Source: Rhabditoides inermis (lineage: Eukaryota > Nematoda > Chromadorea > Rhabditida > Rhabditidae). From it: 64,000 bases of DNA. The stretch spans positions 635,001 through 699,000 of the forward strand of contig CAWZYM010000258.1 of NCBI GenBank assembly GCA_963966185.1, read 5' to 3'. The position numbers and the translations under genes were made by a program. The notes beneath the pieces are model-generated. The model worked only from the letters and a program-made list of their open reading frames with translations, was not told the DNA's origin and ran no database searches. Of this stretch, positions 25,715 through 37,281 are shown piece after piece; within the stretch, counting starts at the first letter, position 1; each line of letters starts with the position of its first letter.

Positions 25715-28700
25715 TTAAGGCTGATACGGCGTCATCCTGCCGAGCTGTTTCTGGGAGGGAACGAAGGGCAGCCGGCTGAGCATGGGGTGCTCTTGCAGAA
25801 ACCTGAAACGACGCGTGATCATGGTTGGCCAACACACGAGCATCCGAACCGGTTGACGGCGCCGGGAAACGCGTATCCGTTCTCGGCGGCCGGCACGGCA
25901 CGCTCGTCTCCATCGGGCGACGGGAAGCCGCGCTGCTTCTTCGTCGCACCTGAGAAGTTGTACATTGTCAAGTAGCACAGCTCCATGAGCGCGCTGCGCG
26001 TCCGTACTTCACCGGAGAGTTCACTGTTAAAGTCGTGGTCAGTCACTTCGAAACAGGTGCAAATGAAGTTGAGATATTGACGGCCTCAAAGATTCACAAG
26101 TGGGCGGGCTCGCCGTACCCGGCACTAGGTTGTCGAGTAGGAACGCGACGACGCCGCCGGTGAGCATGTTGATCTGGCAGAGCATGTTGAGGATGTCGTC
26201 CACCTCTTGCGAACCTCAAACCACAACACTCAACGGTCACAGGTTTGTGAAATGTCGTCTAATGTATGTGGTTCGTAGACGCTAGTGAGGTGTTGGGCGC
26301 TACAACGAAACTCTTCTTCTAAAGTCATGTGCTCGTGTGCTTTCAAACTTCGAAAGTTTCTTTTTAAGTTCCCTAAATAGCAGTCAGACTTAAGATCAAC
26401 TCTCGTCGGCACAAAACCCACAGTTCCTCAGTCAGAAAGATCTTCCAACGCCGCGCGCTCTCAGAAAGATTCTTGTTAGAATTAGAAAGTGTCTTTTGTT
26501 GTATAGGTCAGAGTTGTGTCTCAGCGATGCTCGCGTTGAGCTCACCGGTGTGGAAGGGGTGGTTGCGGTTGTATTCGGGCAGCAGCAGCCCGCACAGCAC
26601 AGCCACACCCATCACAGTCAGGTTGCTGGAAAGTGGAGCGAGTCGAGTCAGCGCGGTGTTCGAGTCACACAGTCTCGAGTTTTCCGCAATCGTTTTGGAA
26701 AGGGTTGTTAGACTTCCGTCTCTTTGCTTTCGCATCAAACTTTGACTTTGCAGTTCGATAAAAACTGAAACAAGCAATACTTAACCTGACCGGCTGAGTC
26801 GCAGGTCGACTGACTGTAGGTTGGAGAGGGCGACGCCGCATATCATCGACATGCCCATGGCGAGCACGCCGCCGATCAACGCGTCCGGAATCGTCGCGAT
26901 CACCGCAGCCACCTGGGCACAAATGGTCCGAACACTACCAGTCATCTAGACACCGCGTGAAAAAGCAAACGTGTGAGCCCGGATGCCTCCGGTGTAGACC
27001 GATATGATTTCCGTTCATTTTTCGTTTCGTTTTTGTAGAGTGTTTCGTAGAGTGTGGTCGATCTCTTTCAGACTTTTTCTCGCAAATCTTGAAATACGAT
27101 TTGTGGGTGAGACGGTAAGGGTGAGAAGTTGTTTCGAAGAGCCTTACTCTGAACTTTGTAACAAACGCTTTCGAAACTCATCAGTCGTTTTGAATGATCG
27201 AATGTCAAGGAAATTTTAAAGTGACTTTATGCCTACAGCCAGCCACTACAGTCAGACAGTGGCTAGTTGCACGCACTTTCTTGGGGAATTAACTGTCTAC
27301 CCTCTCCTCCCTTCCTCTGAATGTCTGTTTTTCTCCCTCCCCCCTTCCTCCCGGAAACCCACCTTGGTGAACAGTCCGGCTGCGATCAGCAGGATGCCGG
27401 CAATCTGCATCGTGATGCGAGACGCCACCTGCCAATGCACGTGTTAGATCTACACCTTTGCACATTCACACAGTTCATATTGCCGAAGCCCCGAAACTTG
27501 AACGTATGTTGCCGAAGCCCAGAAATGTTGCCGAAACCTCGAAAAGTCGATAGTTGAAACTTGATTTTTTTTTACCGGTTTTCATGGTTTTTTAAGTATG
27601 CTCGTGATCGATTAGTTGGAAATAAGTCGCATAAAATGTCGCGTGTAATGCACGCGGTGGGTCGAATTGATTTCAATTATTGACTATAATCGTTACCGAC
27701 CAACTTTCGCGATCTAAAAGAAAAACAGAGAAAAACCGAGTGACGTGACAACGAAATATTTGTGCTATGTATAATTACACGGCCAGAATTTCATATTTTT
27801 TGCCGATGCCGAGAAACTCAGATCGTCTCACCATTTCAATCATCAGTGAACTAATCAATCGTCAAAACAAACCAAAATTTCGACTGTTTTTTGTGTTAGA
27901 CACTCATGTTGATTGATTTTGAAAGTCAAAACCGAAAAAAAAACGCCAACATGCCTTGGTGACGTGCATGAGGGCGATGTTCTCGGCGTAGGTAGTCACT
28001 CCCGTGCACACCCCGAGAGCCCCAGCGATCAGCGAGCCCACCCCTGCAAGTCAACAGTCTATTTTCTATTATGTGAATTTGAAATGTCTTGAGTGAGAAG
28101 TAGCCTAGTTGAAACGCGTCCAGAGACTCGTTTCGTTGTATCTTGTCGTCATCTCTCGTTTGCATGAAACCGTAGAAACTGTCCTCGCCTTCTACCATGA
28201 CGGCCCGGTTGACGGACGCGGCTGGCGGGTGCGGCTGGTGAGAGACGCGCGCGCACATCTCGTAGTCGCCTGGGGGATGAGAACTGTCTAGCCCACTCAT
28301 TTTCAACTCGTTACGCAACTGTTACGTTACGTTACGCAACCTCGCAACTTTCGGCTACGCAACTTGGCAACGCATCCAAGGTTTCGCGTTGGGCGAGAAG
28401 GTGCTTGTCACCCACCGACACTCTCCATGATGCAGGCGGCACACGCGGCGAGCAGTCCGAGCGTGAGCGAGAGGGACACGCGCGGCGTACCGAACGACCC
28501 TCAACCACGACGCCTCTCTCTCTCTCTCTCTCTACAGCCGTCGCACCACACTGCTCACCTGGATAGGGCACCTGGAACCAGGGGCTCTCGCGCAGCACCG
28601 CCATAGTCGCGTTGCGGTCGACGCGCGCCTGCAACCAGCATGAAATACGTTTTTGCCACACTTCATCTCCATACTACTGCACGCCACTGTGGTGAATCAG

Positions 28701-28863
28701 TATCCACCTTTGCCGTGCAGACTGTGTGCCGGGGCTATGTCGTTTTACATTAGCATTGCTCATTCGGCCGACTTTTCATCGACAATCCCAATTTCGAAAC
28801 ACGCATACATGTGATTTCCAACAAACGCATGGCGAGTGCGAGACACGTGAAAAGAGCACTGGA

Positions 28864-28905
<42 letters not shown>

Positions 28906-30892
28906 CAAGAGCGTCGCGTGTCCGAGATCGGCGCGTCGCGTGTCCGATGTGGTAGCTCTCAAGCAGAGACTCACCTCGCCTTCGGCCGGCTCCCACCCAA
29001 CTGCGCCCAGCAACAGACACAACAGCCACACTATCACGATGCCGAGCAGGTACTGCAAGCGGCAAGTAGCTGTGTACTCATGTTCTCACATATGTATGTT
29101 TCTCACACCGCACTGTTTTCAGCCTCACGACTTTCCCTGCGTTGATCAAACTATGTTCACTACACACTGGTCTTACTATCCAGCCGTTTTCCATTCGTGG
29201 TGATCATTGCCTTTTATCGTTCGAATCACAACCACTGAGCGCAGCGTAATCGCCTCGCGTTTTCCTTTTCGTTTTCAGAATCGCCTCTCGTTTTCAGTTT
29301 TCGCATTTTTCACTCACTGCTCACCGGGAACTGTCCGAAGAGTCGCAGGCGGGTGCACTGGACGCGTCTCTGCTTGAGGGAAAAGTACGGGATCGACACC
29401 TGCACCTCCTCCAGAAACACCGCGAACAGAATCAGGATGCCGAACTCGCTGAAGACGACGACGATACGTTTGCACACACTTTTCGAAATTCGCCATATCG
29501 TCCACACTTATTTTCTCTGACTCACACGACGGATACCCAGTGCAGTGCCATCTTGGCGGCCAGCGTGGGAATGGTGCCGACGTTGAGCAGGATGAGCAGC
29601 GGGCAGATGGTGATCGGGCCGACGTGGCGCGAGAACACGCCCGACAGACCTGAATGCTTGCCAGCCGTGTCTCGAACCACTCGTACCCGACACTCCCAGA
29701 AAGACCAGCGAAGACGCGGCGACTAGTAGAGAACCTTGCAGCTGAAGAAAAACAATTTTGTGAGTGGGTAAGCCTAACACGGGCAGCTTGCGCTTTCTCA
29801 GGATTCTCAGAAAAAAAGGGTGATCGACACAGTTTTTCGTGCTGATTCCGAATATGAACAATTTGGACAGAAATTCGAACGCGGATGCACAGCACAGCAC
29901 ACACACACACACCGTCTGAATGCGCGTCTGCCACACTTGCTCCGGCACGTAGTCGCTCGGACCGGCCTGAAATGGAAGCATACGTCTACAACTGTCTGTT
30001 GCTTGATGTCTGCTTGTCAGCGCACCTGGCACTCGTTCTCGGGCAGCGCCGCGAACGCGACGAGCGGCGGCAGGAAGGCGAACGACGGGCCGTGCAGAAT
30101 GCACAACCTCAAACATCATGTTCATGTCTTTCGAGTGTTTTCAGTGTTGATAATGATGACAATACGCATTTTCGGTTTCACGGCTTTTTTGTTGTTGCTA
30201 TAATGGCAAAACACTCTCATCAGCTAATGTTTTCTATGTGTGACATCTCACTATTATCGAAAGCTTGCAGCAATCCTCGTGAACACACACACCTCAATCC
30301 GAGAGTGGTCTGCAGGAGGGTGGCCGCGCCGCTCGCCACAAAAGTCGCCGAAATGAGGCGCACCTAAAACATCTCTCTCGTCTCTTGACACAGAACGCCG
30401 TCTCACCCGCAGGGCTACGATCGCCTCGCCAGCGCACGCCATCTCGGAGATGACGAACGGCATCACCAGCAGACCAGAGATGCACACCATCATTTGCTGC
30501 AAAATGGGGGAAACGTTCGCGTGTTCCAAAGTCGTTTCGAAATAAATTGCACGGGCAGTTTCGATTGCTACTTAAGTCTGACTCGACTCTGAAGCGAGTG
30601 CTGGGAGAGCACTCGCTTCAGAGTCGAGTCCATTTCGTTTTGAGTTGTCTCACCTGAAACCCGAAGAGCAGCGCCTGTGCCGGTCGCGGCACATCGTTCA
30701 CTTTGAACTGCAGCGGTGAGTTGATCTCCGACAGGGTCGACCTCAACGAGAACAGTATGTTGTGAGCGCTTATGGATCGCCTCACGAGTGCGTGTCCGTC
30801 TCGCTGGGGTAGCGCTTCGGCGGCAGGTCTGATATGGACACTCGCCGCTCGCCTCGACTCTCTACCGGAGACGGCTTGTCGCCAGCGTCCAT
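25715..30892 (-). CDS. SLC23-family nucleobase/ascorbate transporter (20 exons)
   Basis: Multi-pass cation symporter of the NAT/NCS2 (SLC23) family, expected to import nucleobases or ascorbate at the plasma membrane. Twenty exons from 30892-30786 down to 25802-25715 join in phase to 582 residues, the family size. Landmarks in order: NDVPRPAQALLFGFQ, LHGPSFAFLPPLVAF, VSIPYFSLKQRRV, PWFQVPYPG then SFGTPRVSLS, ESVGDYEMCARVS, TYAENIALMHVTK, ALSNLQSVDLRLSRNLTVMG, TGGVVAFLLDNLVPG, and the tail HPMLSRLPFVPSQ. GDYEMCARVS matches the family's GDYYACARLS signature. Start ATG 30892 is the first in exon 1 giving a short acidic cytosolic N-terminus; the frame is open further upstream. Junctions are unusual: four acceptors end in GAG and two donors are GC. 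Substrate cannot be fixed from sequence. Confidence 0.92.
30580..30630. repeat. Perfect 23 bp hairpin in SLC23 intron 2
   Basis: Arms GACTCGACTCTGAAGCGAGT plus GCT (30580-30602) and their exact complement (30608-30630) flank a 5-base loop GGGAG. Confidence 0.9.
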
Positions 30893-31000
30893 CTCAACAC
30901 AACTCTCAGCAGCAACGTGGTCGCGAGCATCAAAACGTGCGTACACAGTGGGCGTGCTACAAAACAAAACCACGCAAATCGTAGAGAAAGACAGAGCCAT

Positions 31001-31949
31001 GAAGCATGAAGCGAAAACAACTTGATATTTCTACACAGAAGATACATGCTACTATAAGGCCTAGTTCACTAATAAAATCTGATAAAATGACGTGTGTTTT
31101 GCGTGGGGCGAGTCGAATTGATTCACATGATAATTTATAATCTGTTTCGACAAGTTGATCGGGAAACGAGGGGGGAAAACGGCGCGTGCATTATGTGCCG
31201 AACAAAAGCGAGTCTCAAACCCAACCCAAATGTGTATTGATACCATATACGGCCAAACAATGATACATCGTCATCGAGGCGTCTCCATAAATAAATCGTT
31301 AATTCATAACACTTGCGTGATCGCACGCGATGGCGACGCTATGAACCGGTATGTTCACCCACTTTTTTTGTCAAATCTGGTAGTAATTGGGAAAAGGGCG
31401 AGAGTGGTTCAGTGTCTATAGTCGGTGATAACAACGCCGCACGCACATTCATTGTTGTCACACGGCGAAAACATGTATTCGGAGAGTGCAAACTAATAAG
31501 AGAGTTTGCACCTAGCAAACAAACGGTCACTACTAGTTGTCTTTTCACACCGTAGAAGACAGGAGTCTTAACTGTTACACTGCAACAAAAAAACAACTAT
31601 TTAAAAAAAATACGCTCGCAAAGCACATCACATAAATCAAAACAGCGGAATCAGATTAATTTATAGGGTTCATAAAGAAAACTCCCCCCCTCCCTTAATC
31701 TTCTAATCTTTAATCTCATCAGTTTTATATGTAAACCGCGTGTTCGCTGGGCACTTTTTGCAACAAACTATTCCATCTGTGTTAGTTTAACGGATTTTGT
31801 TCTACATTTCGACATTGATGAGATCCTGTGTTGAGTTTGTTCGTTATTCGATCAGGGTGGTCTGACGGGAAAAAACTGTGAGACACAGTCAATCACAAAC
31901 AGCAATGAGCAATTATCCACTCAATTTTTTTTCAAATTTTCTTGTGTGA
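31001..31949. other. Intergenic region between the SLC23 gene and the LTR element
   Basis: AT-rich, no recognisable gene. It holds the presumed promoter of the minus-strand SLC23 gene at its left side. Confidence 0.5.
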
Positions 31950-31953
31950 GATA

Positions 31954-32182
31954 TATCATACGCGCCTCGTATGATTCCCTTTGATACATCCGTGGTGCCT
32001 CAGGACAACACCATTCCTGGTCCTCCTGCGACTCTCATAGCCACACTACCCGATGAGCCCCCATGCACAAGATAAGACCATGCGAGGGACTCTTTTATCT
32101 TGCATCAACGCGAGCCTATATACTACAGTGATAAGGGGGAATGTATTCTATTCTAATGGGGTGTAAATGGTAGGGTATGATA
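31954..32182 (-). repeat. LTR (3-prime in element sense)
   Basis: 229 bp, appears identical base for base to 33990-34218 on reading. Starts TATCATACGCG and ends GGGTATGATA on plus. Confidence 0.9.
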
Positions 32183-32380
32183 TCATCGGCGTTTTTGATT
32201 CAGTGTCCTCGCTGAATGTAAACTAAATGGGAAGATACTATACTCAAACCTACACGAATACAAAAATTGGGGACAGTTACAACAATGAAATGCCTGTGAA
32301 TCAAAATAGAAACAAAACAAACGAAGAACGTCGATGTCGTCGATGCTTGAATGAAGTGTAGTCGTCTTCGAAATCTCCAA

Positions 32381-33076
32381 TCAGCAGTCGTCGTCACTGT
32401 CTTCTTCTCCACGGTCCTCTCCAGGCTTTCCACTGCCTCCTTTCTTCATGACTTTCCTATTCTCCACCAACTTCAACTCTCTCTTTTTCTGACGATTCTT
32501 GAAGCGTTCATGTCCAGTCTTTCCATACTTTCGTTTCTCAACATCGTTGCTTTTCTTCACACTGTCTTCGAATATGGCATCAACCTCTTCGAAGTACTTG
32601 GATTTTCTGACCATCGCATTGACAGTGTCGAACTCCATTTCGAACAACTTTCTTTGCCAAGACACTTTCTTCAGTCCTCTACTGAAGCAATTTTTCTTCA
32701 TTTTCTCCATATCACTCGCCTCAATGTTTGTAAGTGCTTCATCTACAGTTTCAATCACTCTCCAAGCAAACTCCAGCACGCTCTCGTCTTCTCGATGTTT
32801 TATCTCACAAAGTTCCTCGAACTTCAAAGATCTCTCCATCTCCGAGTGAACACACATCTTCAATTCGTCCACCACGGTCTTCCAATCCTGCTTAGCCGTT
32901 TCCGGTAGCATATCGTACTCCAGTCTCACATCTCCTTTCAACAACAGAGGAAGTATTCTTGCCAGCCTCTTCTTGCTGTAGTTCATAGCCAATCCATAAG
33001 TCTCAACTTCTTTCACAAAGCGATTGAATGGAATGGTGTCCGAGTACGAGTACACTGGCCTTCCAATACTGGCCAA
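32381..33076 (-). CDS. Gag-like protein of the LTR element
   Basis: An uninterrupted 231-codon frame fills the left half of the element interior. The product is rich in charged residues. It has a region resembling retrotransposon Gag capsid helices (FNRFVKEVETYGLAMNYS, PLLLKGDVRLEYDMLPE, VLEFAWRVIETVDEAL), then a Lys/Arg-rich stretch and an acidic end EEDSDDDC. No CCHC zinc knuckle is present. The Gag call rests on its place inside the LTRs and on this layout, not on a close recognised match; it could instead be a captured gene. Its intact state fits the identical LTRs. Confidence 0.6.
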   Translation of the reverse strand: MASIGRPVYSYSDTIPFNRFVKEVETYGLAMNYSKKRLARILPLLLKGDVRLEYDMLPETAKQDWKTVVDELKMCVHSEMERSLKFEELCEIKHREDESVLEFAWRVIETVDEALTNIEASDMEKMKKNCFSRGLKKVSWQRKLFEMEFDTVNAMVRKSKYFEEVDAIFEDSVKKSNDVEKRKYGKTGHERFKNRQKKRELKLVENRKVMKKGGSGKPGEDRGEEDSDDDC

Positions 33077-33989
33077 CCACTAAGATCTAGTGGCTCTGGC
33101 AAGCTCATCTTCTATCATTAGCAACGGTGTGAAACATACAAGTGAATCAATCTTATCTCCGCACAATAAAGAAACTCATCATTCCTTTGTCATTTTATCA
33201 CTTATCTTTTCGACTCTTCTCGAAAGTGAACCACCGTTCTTATCTCTTTTCGATACCTCCCAACAGGATCTCGCCAGGTTGTAAACGTATAGCGTAAGTT
33301 TTTATCAGCGTGCACTCTGATACCATGAACGAGTCGACTCCTTCGAAACTCATCACATGATGCAACACGTTACACGTAACATACAATCGACATTTAATGT
33401 ATGCTCCCGCATTACTCGCACAAGTAGTTCACCGGTACTTTCTCTTTTCTTCATTCTTCTCTTTTGCATTCCTCCACCGCAATATTCTCTCCTTTCTCCT
33501 CTTTTCACTCTTCACTTCGTCTTTCCTTTCACTCCAATCTCCGATCTCCGATCTCATCTCTGTATACAACCGGTGCGCTTCTCTACATAAAATGTGGCAT
33601 AGGTTGTGAGCATAATAAAAAATACAAAAAATTCTGACAGTGAATGCATTTCTTCTCCAAATGCACTTCTCAATGGTCGGTACCTTTCGACAAAAGGATA
33701 CTCGGACCATCGAAATAGGTTAATCGGACCATCGAAACAGGTCAATCGGACCATCGATAAAGGCATACACGGGCCATCGGTTGAGGCATCTCGTCTTCCT
33801 CATCACGAAGCTTTTTTTAAGTTTTTTAAGCTCACGCTCACACCTTCACCTATGCCGCCACAACATCACAATGCATAATAATCAAAGTACGTATAAAACA
33901 ACATCACGGTGTGCTGGCCTGCACACTACCAGTGATTTCAGTGGGAATAAGAAGGGAGTTAAACCAGAAATACAACCTCGGAACCACCA

Positions 33990-34218
33990 TATCATACGCG
34001 CCTCGTATGATTCCCTTTGATACATCCGTGGTGCCTCAGGACAACACCATTCCTGGTCCTCCTGCGACTCTCATAGCCACACTACCCGATGAGCCCCCAT
34101 GCACAAGATAAGACCATGCGAGGGACTCTTTTATCTTGCATCAACGCGAGCCTATATACTACAGTGATAAGGGGGAATGTATTCTATTCTAATGGGGTGT
34201 AAATGGTAGGGTATGATA
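33990..34218 (-). repeat. LTR (5-prime in element sense)
   Basis: 229 bp partner of 31954-32182. Identity of the two suggests a recent insertion. Confidence 0.9.
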
Positions 34219-34820
34219 GATACTACCAGAAAAAAAATCAAACAAAAGTGAAAGGGGTTTTATCAAACTAAAAACTTAAACAATTTTGTAGAAAACGAAC
34301 GATATGCAGTAAAAAAATCATTTCGTAGCTACTGTCTGGATTTGAAATTTGCAACACATTTTATCCGTGTTTCGTTCACGTTTGCTTTTGGCTTACTAAT
34401 GAAAAGTGAATGTACTTTGACCTTCTCGCATGTTAGGTCTGTGCAAAGATTTTGTGTCTGAATAATAGTCTTTTTTGACGTCAATGCCGAAACTACATTT
34501 TTTACGGAAAATAAATGTAGTCTCGATGTGCATATAACCAGGTAGTCATCAATGTACAGGCGTATGAATTCATCACTCTCATTTCAATCCTTCAATAACA
34601 GGCGAGTGAAAAACATTTTTCAATTAGATTGTTCCAGTTCATCGGAAATTTTCAATATTCTCATCAACACTATACTTTTGTATTCAATGTGAACTCCGTC
34701 TCTTCAATACGAAATCCGTTTCATGAATGATACACATTTCATGTTAATGCTTTCGTGTGTCATGTTCACAATTATACATTCGGTTTTACACAGGCGTCTT
34801 TATATCAGTCGTGCTTCACA

Positions 34821-36675
34821 ATGGATGCCAACTCGACGAACGCCCCGCGTTTTCCAGTCGGTCAAATCGTGACGATGACCTTCTCCACACTCTCTATTTG
34901 CGTCTACACGCTCATCGTCATAATCATATTGAAAAACCGGAAATCGCAACGAATGAAGTCTGTTTTCTACACGTTCATCGTAAATCAGGTGCGTTTACAC
35001 GAATTCGAAAAAAAATATTATCGAAATCAAATATGCAGTTTGTGGCCGATGTTTTCATGTTTCTAACAGTGGATGTGCTTTTTCGACCAAGAAAATATCG
35101 GCTTTTCTCATTTTACGAGGTAAGTCTAGTGGTGAGTGTTATCGAGCATGAGTGCTTTTCAGAGCGCGGCTCTATCGCCGCTGTTGTCTACGTTGTCCTA
35201 CTACTGCATGTGTCTGTTTCGGACCACTCTCTACCTCGGTCACATCTCGTTCGCCCTCAACCGAATAACCGTATGCTTGTGGCCGCAAACCAAGCGGTGC
35301 GCATTCCTATAGTTTTGTTTAGGGAAATGGGGGATGGGGGGCAATGTTCATTCGCATTCAACTATAGGCCATCCCCATTTTTATCGTACGGCATGTCGGC
35401 ATGATCGCCGGTCGAACCAGACAATGAAGAAATGACGAATGTGATATCAACAAAACTTCACGGTTTCTGTTCTGTAATACTGTACATTGAGCAACTTTCG
35501 AAAATCGGAAACAAGCGATTTTACGGGATAGGTCTTGTACACAACATATCCAAAATTCAGCCATCTGGCTTCACTCCGAAGAAAGTTATTTCCAAAAAAA
35601 AAAGTTTTCCACTACTGGAGTAAGCTGTTTTAGACGTTATCGATTGATATACAATTCAGTTTGACAATTATCAAAAATCGGAAAACAAGCGTATGTCGGG
35701 ACTCCTACTGGGAACCTACTGTGAAAAGGGCGAACCAGTTGACCTCTTCCGGACGAAGTTATTTTCAAAACCGACCGCTCTCTTTGGCGCATTCGCATCT
35801 ACTTTACCATTCTAATGAAGTCATTTACATCCGCTTGCGCAGCGAAGAACGCTCAAAGAGACCGCCAAGCGAAAATCCACTGCTGGCTGCCGAATGAACT
35901 TGGACAGGCGCTAATGGCTAATGACATCGAAAGGTGTCTGGTCTGGGAAATATTCGGAAAAGGAACTGCCGTACGATGAACCGGAGTGACGGCCTATACA
36001 GAAATGAAGAAACTCATTTTCCCGTGCACGAACACACACCGGGCCGTCGGTGAAAATAATCTCGTTTTTCTCCGATTGCAACGAGAAATGACTGCCCGGT
36101 GTGTGGTCTCGCACAGGAAATATCCTTGTTTCTTTAGTCAACTGTACAACCCCAACTAACCTCCGGAATATAATGTATACTCTACTTCCGGAATAAAACT
36201 GTATATTTCTTTGGTGATGACTCGAAAGAATGTGGGTCTAGATGTGGACGCGTCGTGTCGTCTCCTCGCTGCTGGCGTCGGTTTGGGCACCCGCCTTCGT
36301 CGTCAACACCGTCTTCTTCGCCATTCACGAGTGAGACGGGAGAGAGAGAAGAGAGGCAGCTGACTCGCTCTTAGGTACACCACAGACTTTCGCGTCAGCC
36401 CCGCCAGCGGCGTCCTGCAACTCAACGCGTCCCGCAACTTGGCTCTGGTGAGAGACATCCTATTCACGTTTTTTGTCAGAGTTTGAAAATTGTCATTATT
36501 TATAAATGTACTAGTAGTATATAAATGTACTAGTAGTATAATATGAATTGATTTTTTTTTCAGTTTGACAGCGTGCAGGGTCTGACGGCGTGCTTTTCCG
36601 TGACCGTCGCTTGTACGGTCATGTACACGGTGGCAGTGATTGGCGCGCGCACAATGGTCAGCAACTCTCTGTGTG

Positions 36676-36717
<42 letters not shown>

Positions 36718-37281
36718 CTCGCTCCCTCTCTCTCTCTCTCTCTCGCTCTCTCTCAAAACTGTCGAAACACTACCACTCACTATCGAAACGACTGACCCTA
36801 CCCGTTGTTCCCATTCGCTCATACGAGTACTCAGGACGCGCGCTACCGCTCGTCAGTCGAGACGCGTCTTCTCGTGTGCGCGGTGCTCACGTTCCTGCCG
36901 ATGCTGGCCGAGGCGGCGCGCGTCGCAGCCCAGCTCTACGCCAACTGGACCGACCACACCGCGCTGTTCATATGGACCGCCGAGGCGTGGTAGGACAGCA
37001 AGTGTGCATGCGAGTCAACGCTGTGTCAGGTTCTACACGGAGGACGTGATCGTGTCGACGCAGCCGTGGGCGCTGCTCATCACCAATCGCGCCGTTCGCA
37101 ACAAGGTGAGACACGCATGTTTCGAATCCGGCTGACGTGTGGGTTGCAGGTGGTGGCGGTGTTCTCGCTGCACGCCAGCACGCTGTCTCTCTCAGCCACG
37201 CAGCTCTCGCAGCAGGGCTCGGACCAGAGGAGCTACCGCCGCCAGCACTCGCACCGCTCCACCTCCGTCGCGCCGACTTGA
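34821..37281 (+). CDS. srg/srv-like seven-transmembrane chemoreceptor
   Basis: Candidate sensory GPCR. Exons: 34821-34988, 35039-35119, 35163-35296, 36242-36330, 36375-36447, 36564-36656, 36835-36989, 37030-37105 and 37150-37281. TM1 is TLSICVYTLIVIIILKN; TM3 leads to FALNRITVCLWPQTK, with the NR and following Pro typical of the srg/srv/sru group; TM4 is VVSSLLASVWAPAFVV. TM5-6 show VETRLLVCAVLTFLPM, with the Glu before Leu typical of that group. TM7 ends EDVIVSTQPWALLITNRAVR, like the family's S-P-x-x-L-L-I-T-S-x-x-V-R. An acceptor lies 27 bp before the ATG, fitting trans-splicing. The exon 3 to exon 4 junction is out of phase with the best donor; a donor at ATAACC/GTATGC would restore phase but lose conserved residues. 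That intron holds a MITE. Confidence 0.75.
35363..35998. mobile_element. MITE with TATAGGCC termini
   Basis: Inverted ends TATAGGCCATCCCC and TATAGGCCGTCACTCC both lead to CATCGTACGGCA or TATCGTACGGCA; TA at each tip fits a TA target duplication (Tc1/mariner-like). It occupies intron 3 of the receptor gene. No coding frame. Confidence 0.7.
36013..36123. repeat. Small foldback repeat
   Basis: ATTTTCCCGTGCACGAAC to CACACACCGGGC pairs with GCCCGGTGTGTGG to CTCGCACAGGAAAT across a loop of about 55 bp, with a few mismatches. It follows the MITE directly. Confidence 0.65.
36679..36757. repeat. (CT)n microsatellite in receptor intron 6
   Basis: CT run interrupted by TTTCTTT and CGCTCC; the intron donor is ATG/GTCAGC just upstream. 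Confidence 0.9.

Larger units (their letters stand above)
31954..34218 (-). mobile_element. Non-autonomous gag-only LTR retrotransposon
   Basis: Two 229 bp direct repeats bound a 1.8 kb interior with one long reading frame on minus. The element is flanked by a 4 bp duplication GATA (31950-31953, 34219-34222). Just inside the 5-prime LTR (minus sense) the interior starts TGGTGGTTCCGAGG, a plausible tRNA primer-binding site since it begins TGG. I see no protease, RT or integrase motif, and no strong polypurine tract. LTRs begin and end with the short inverted repeat TATCATAC/GTATGATA instead of TG/CA. Confidence 0.85.

Noticed and set aside
29314..30125. Two long minus frames of about 205 codons
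   Set aside because: They cross SLC23 introns in wrong frames; the spliced SLC23 model explains the conserved parts.
32351..32908. 185-codon plus frame opposite the Gag-like frame
   Set aside because: Phe/Leu/Ser-rich antisense of the Gag-like gene; the element's primer-site polarity supports minus.
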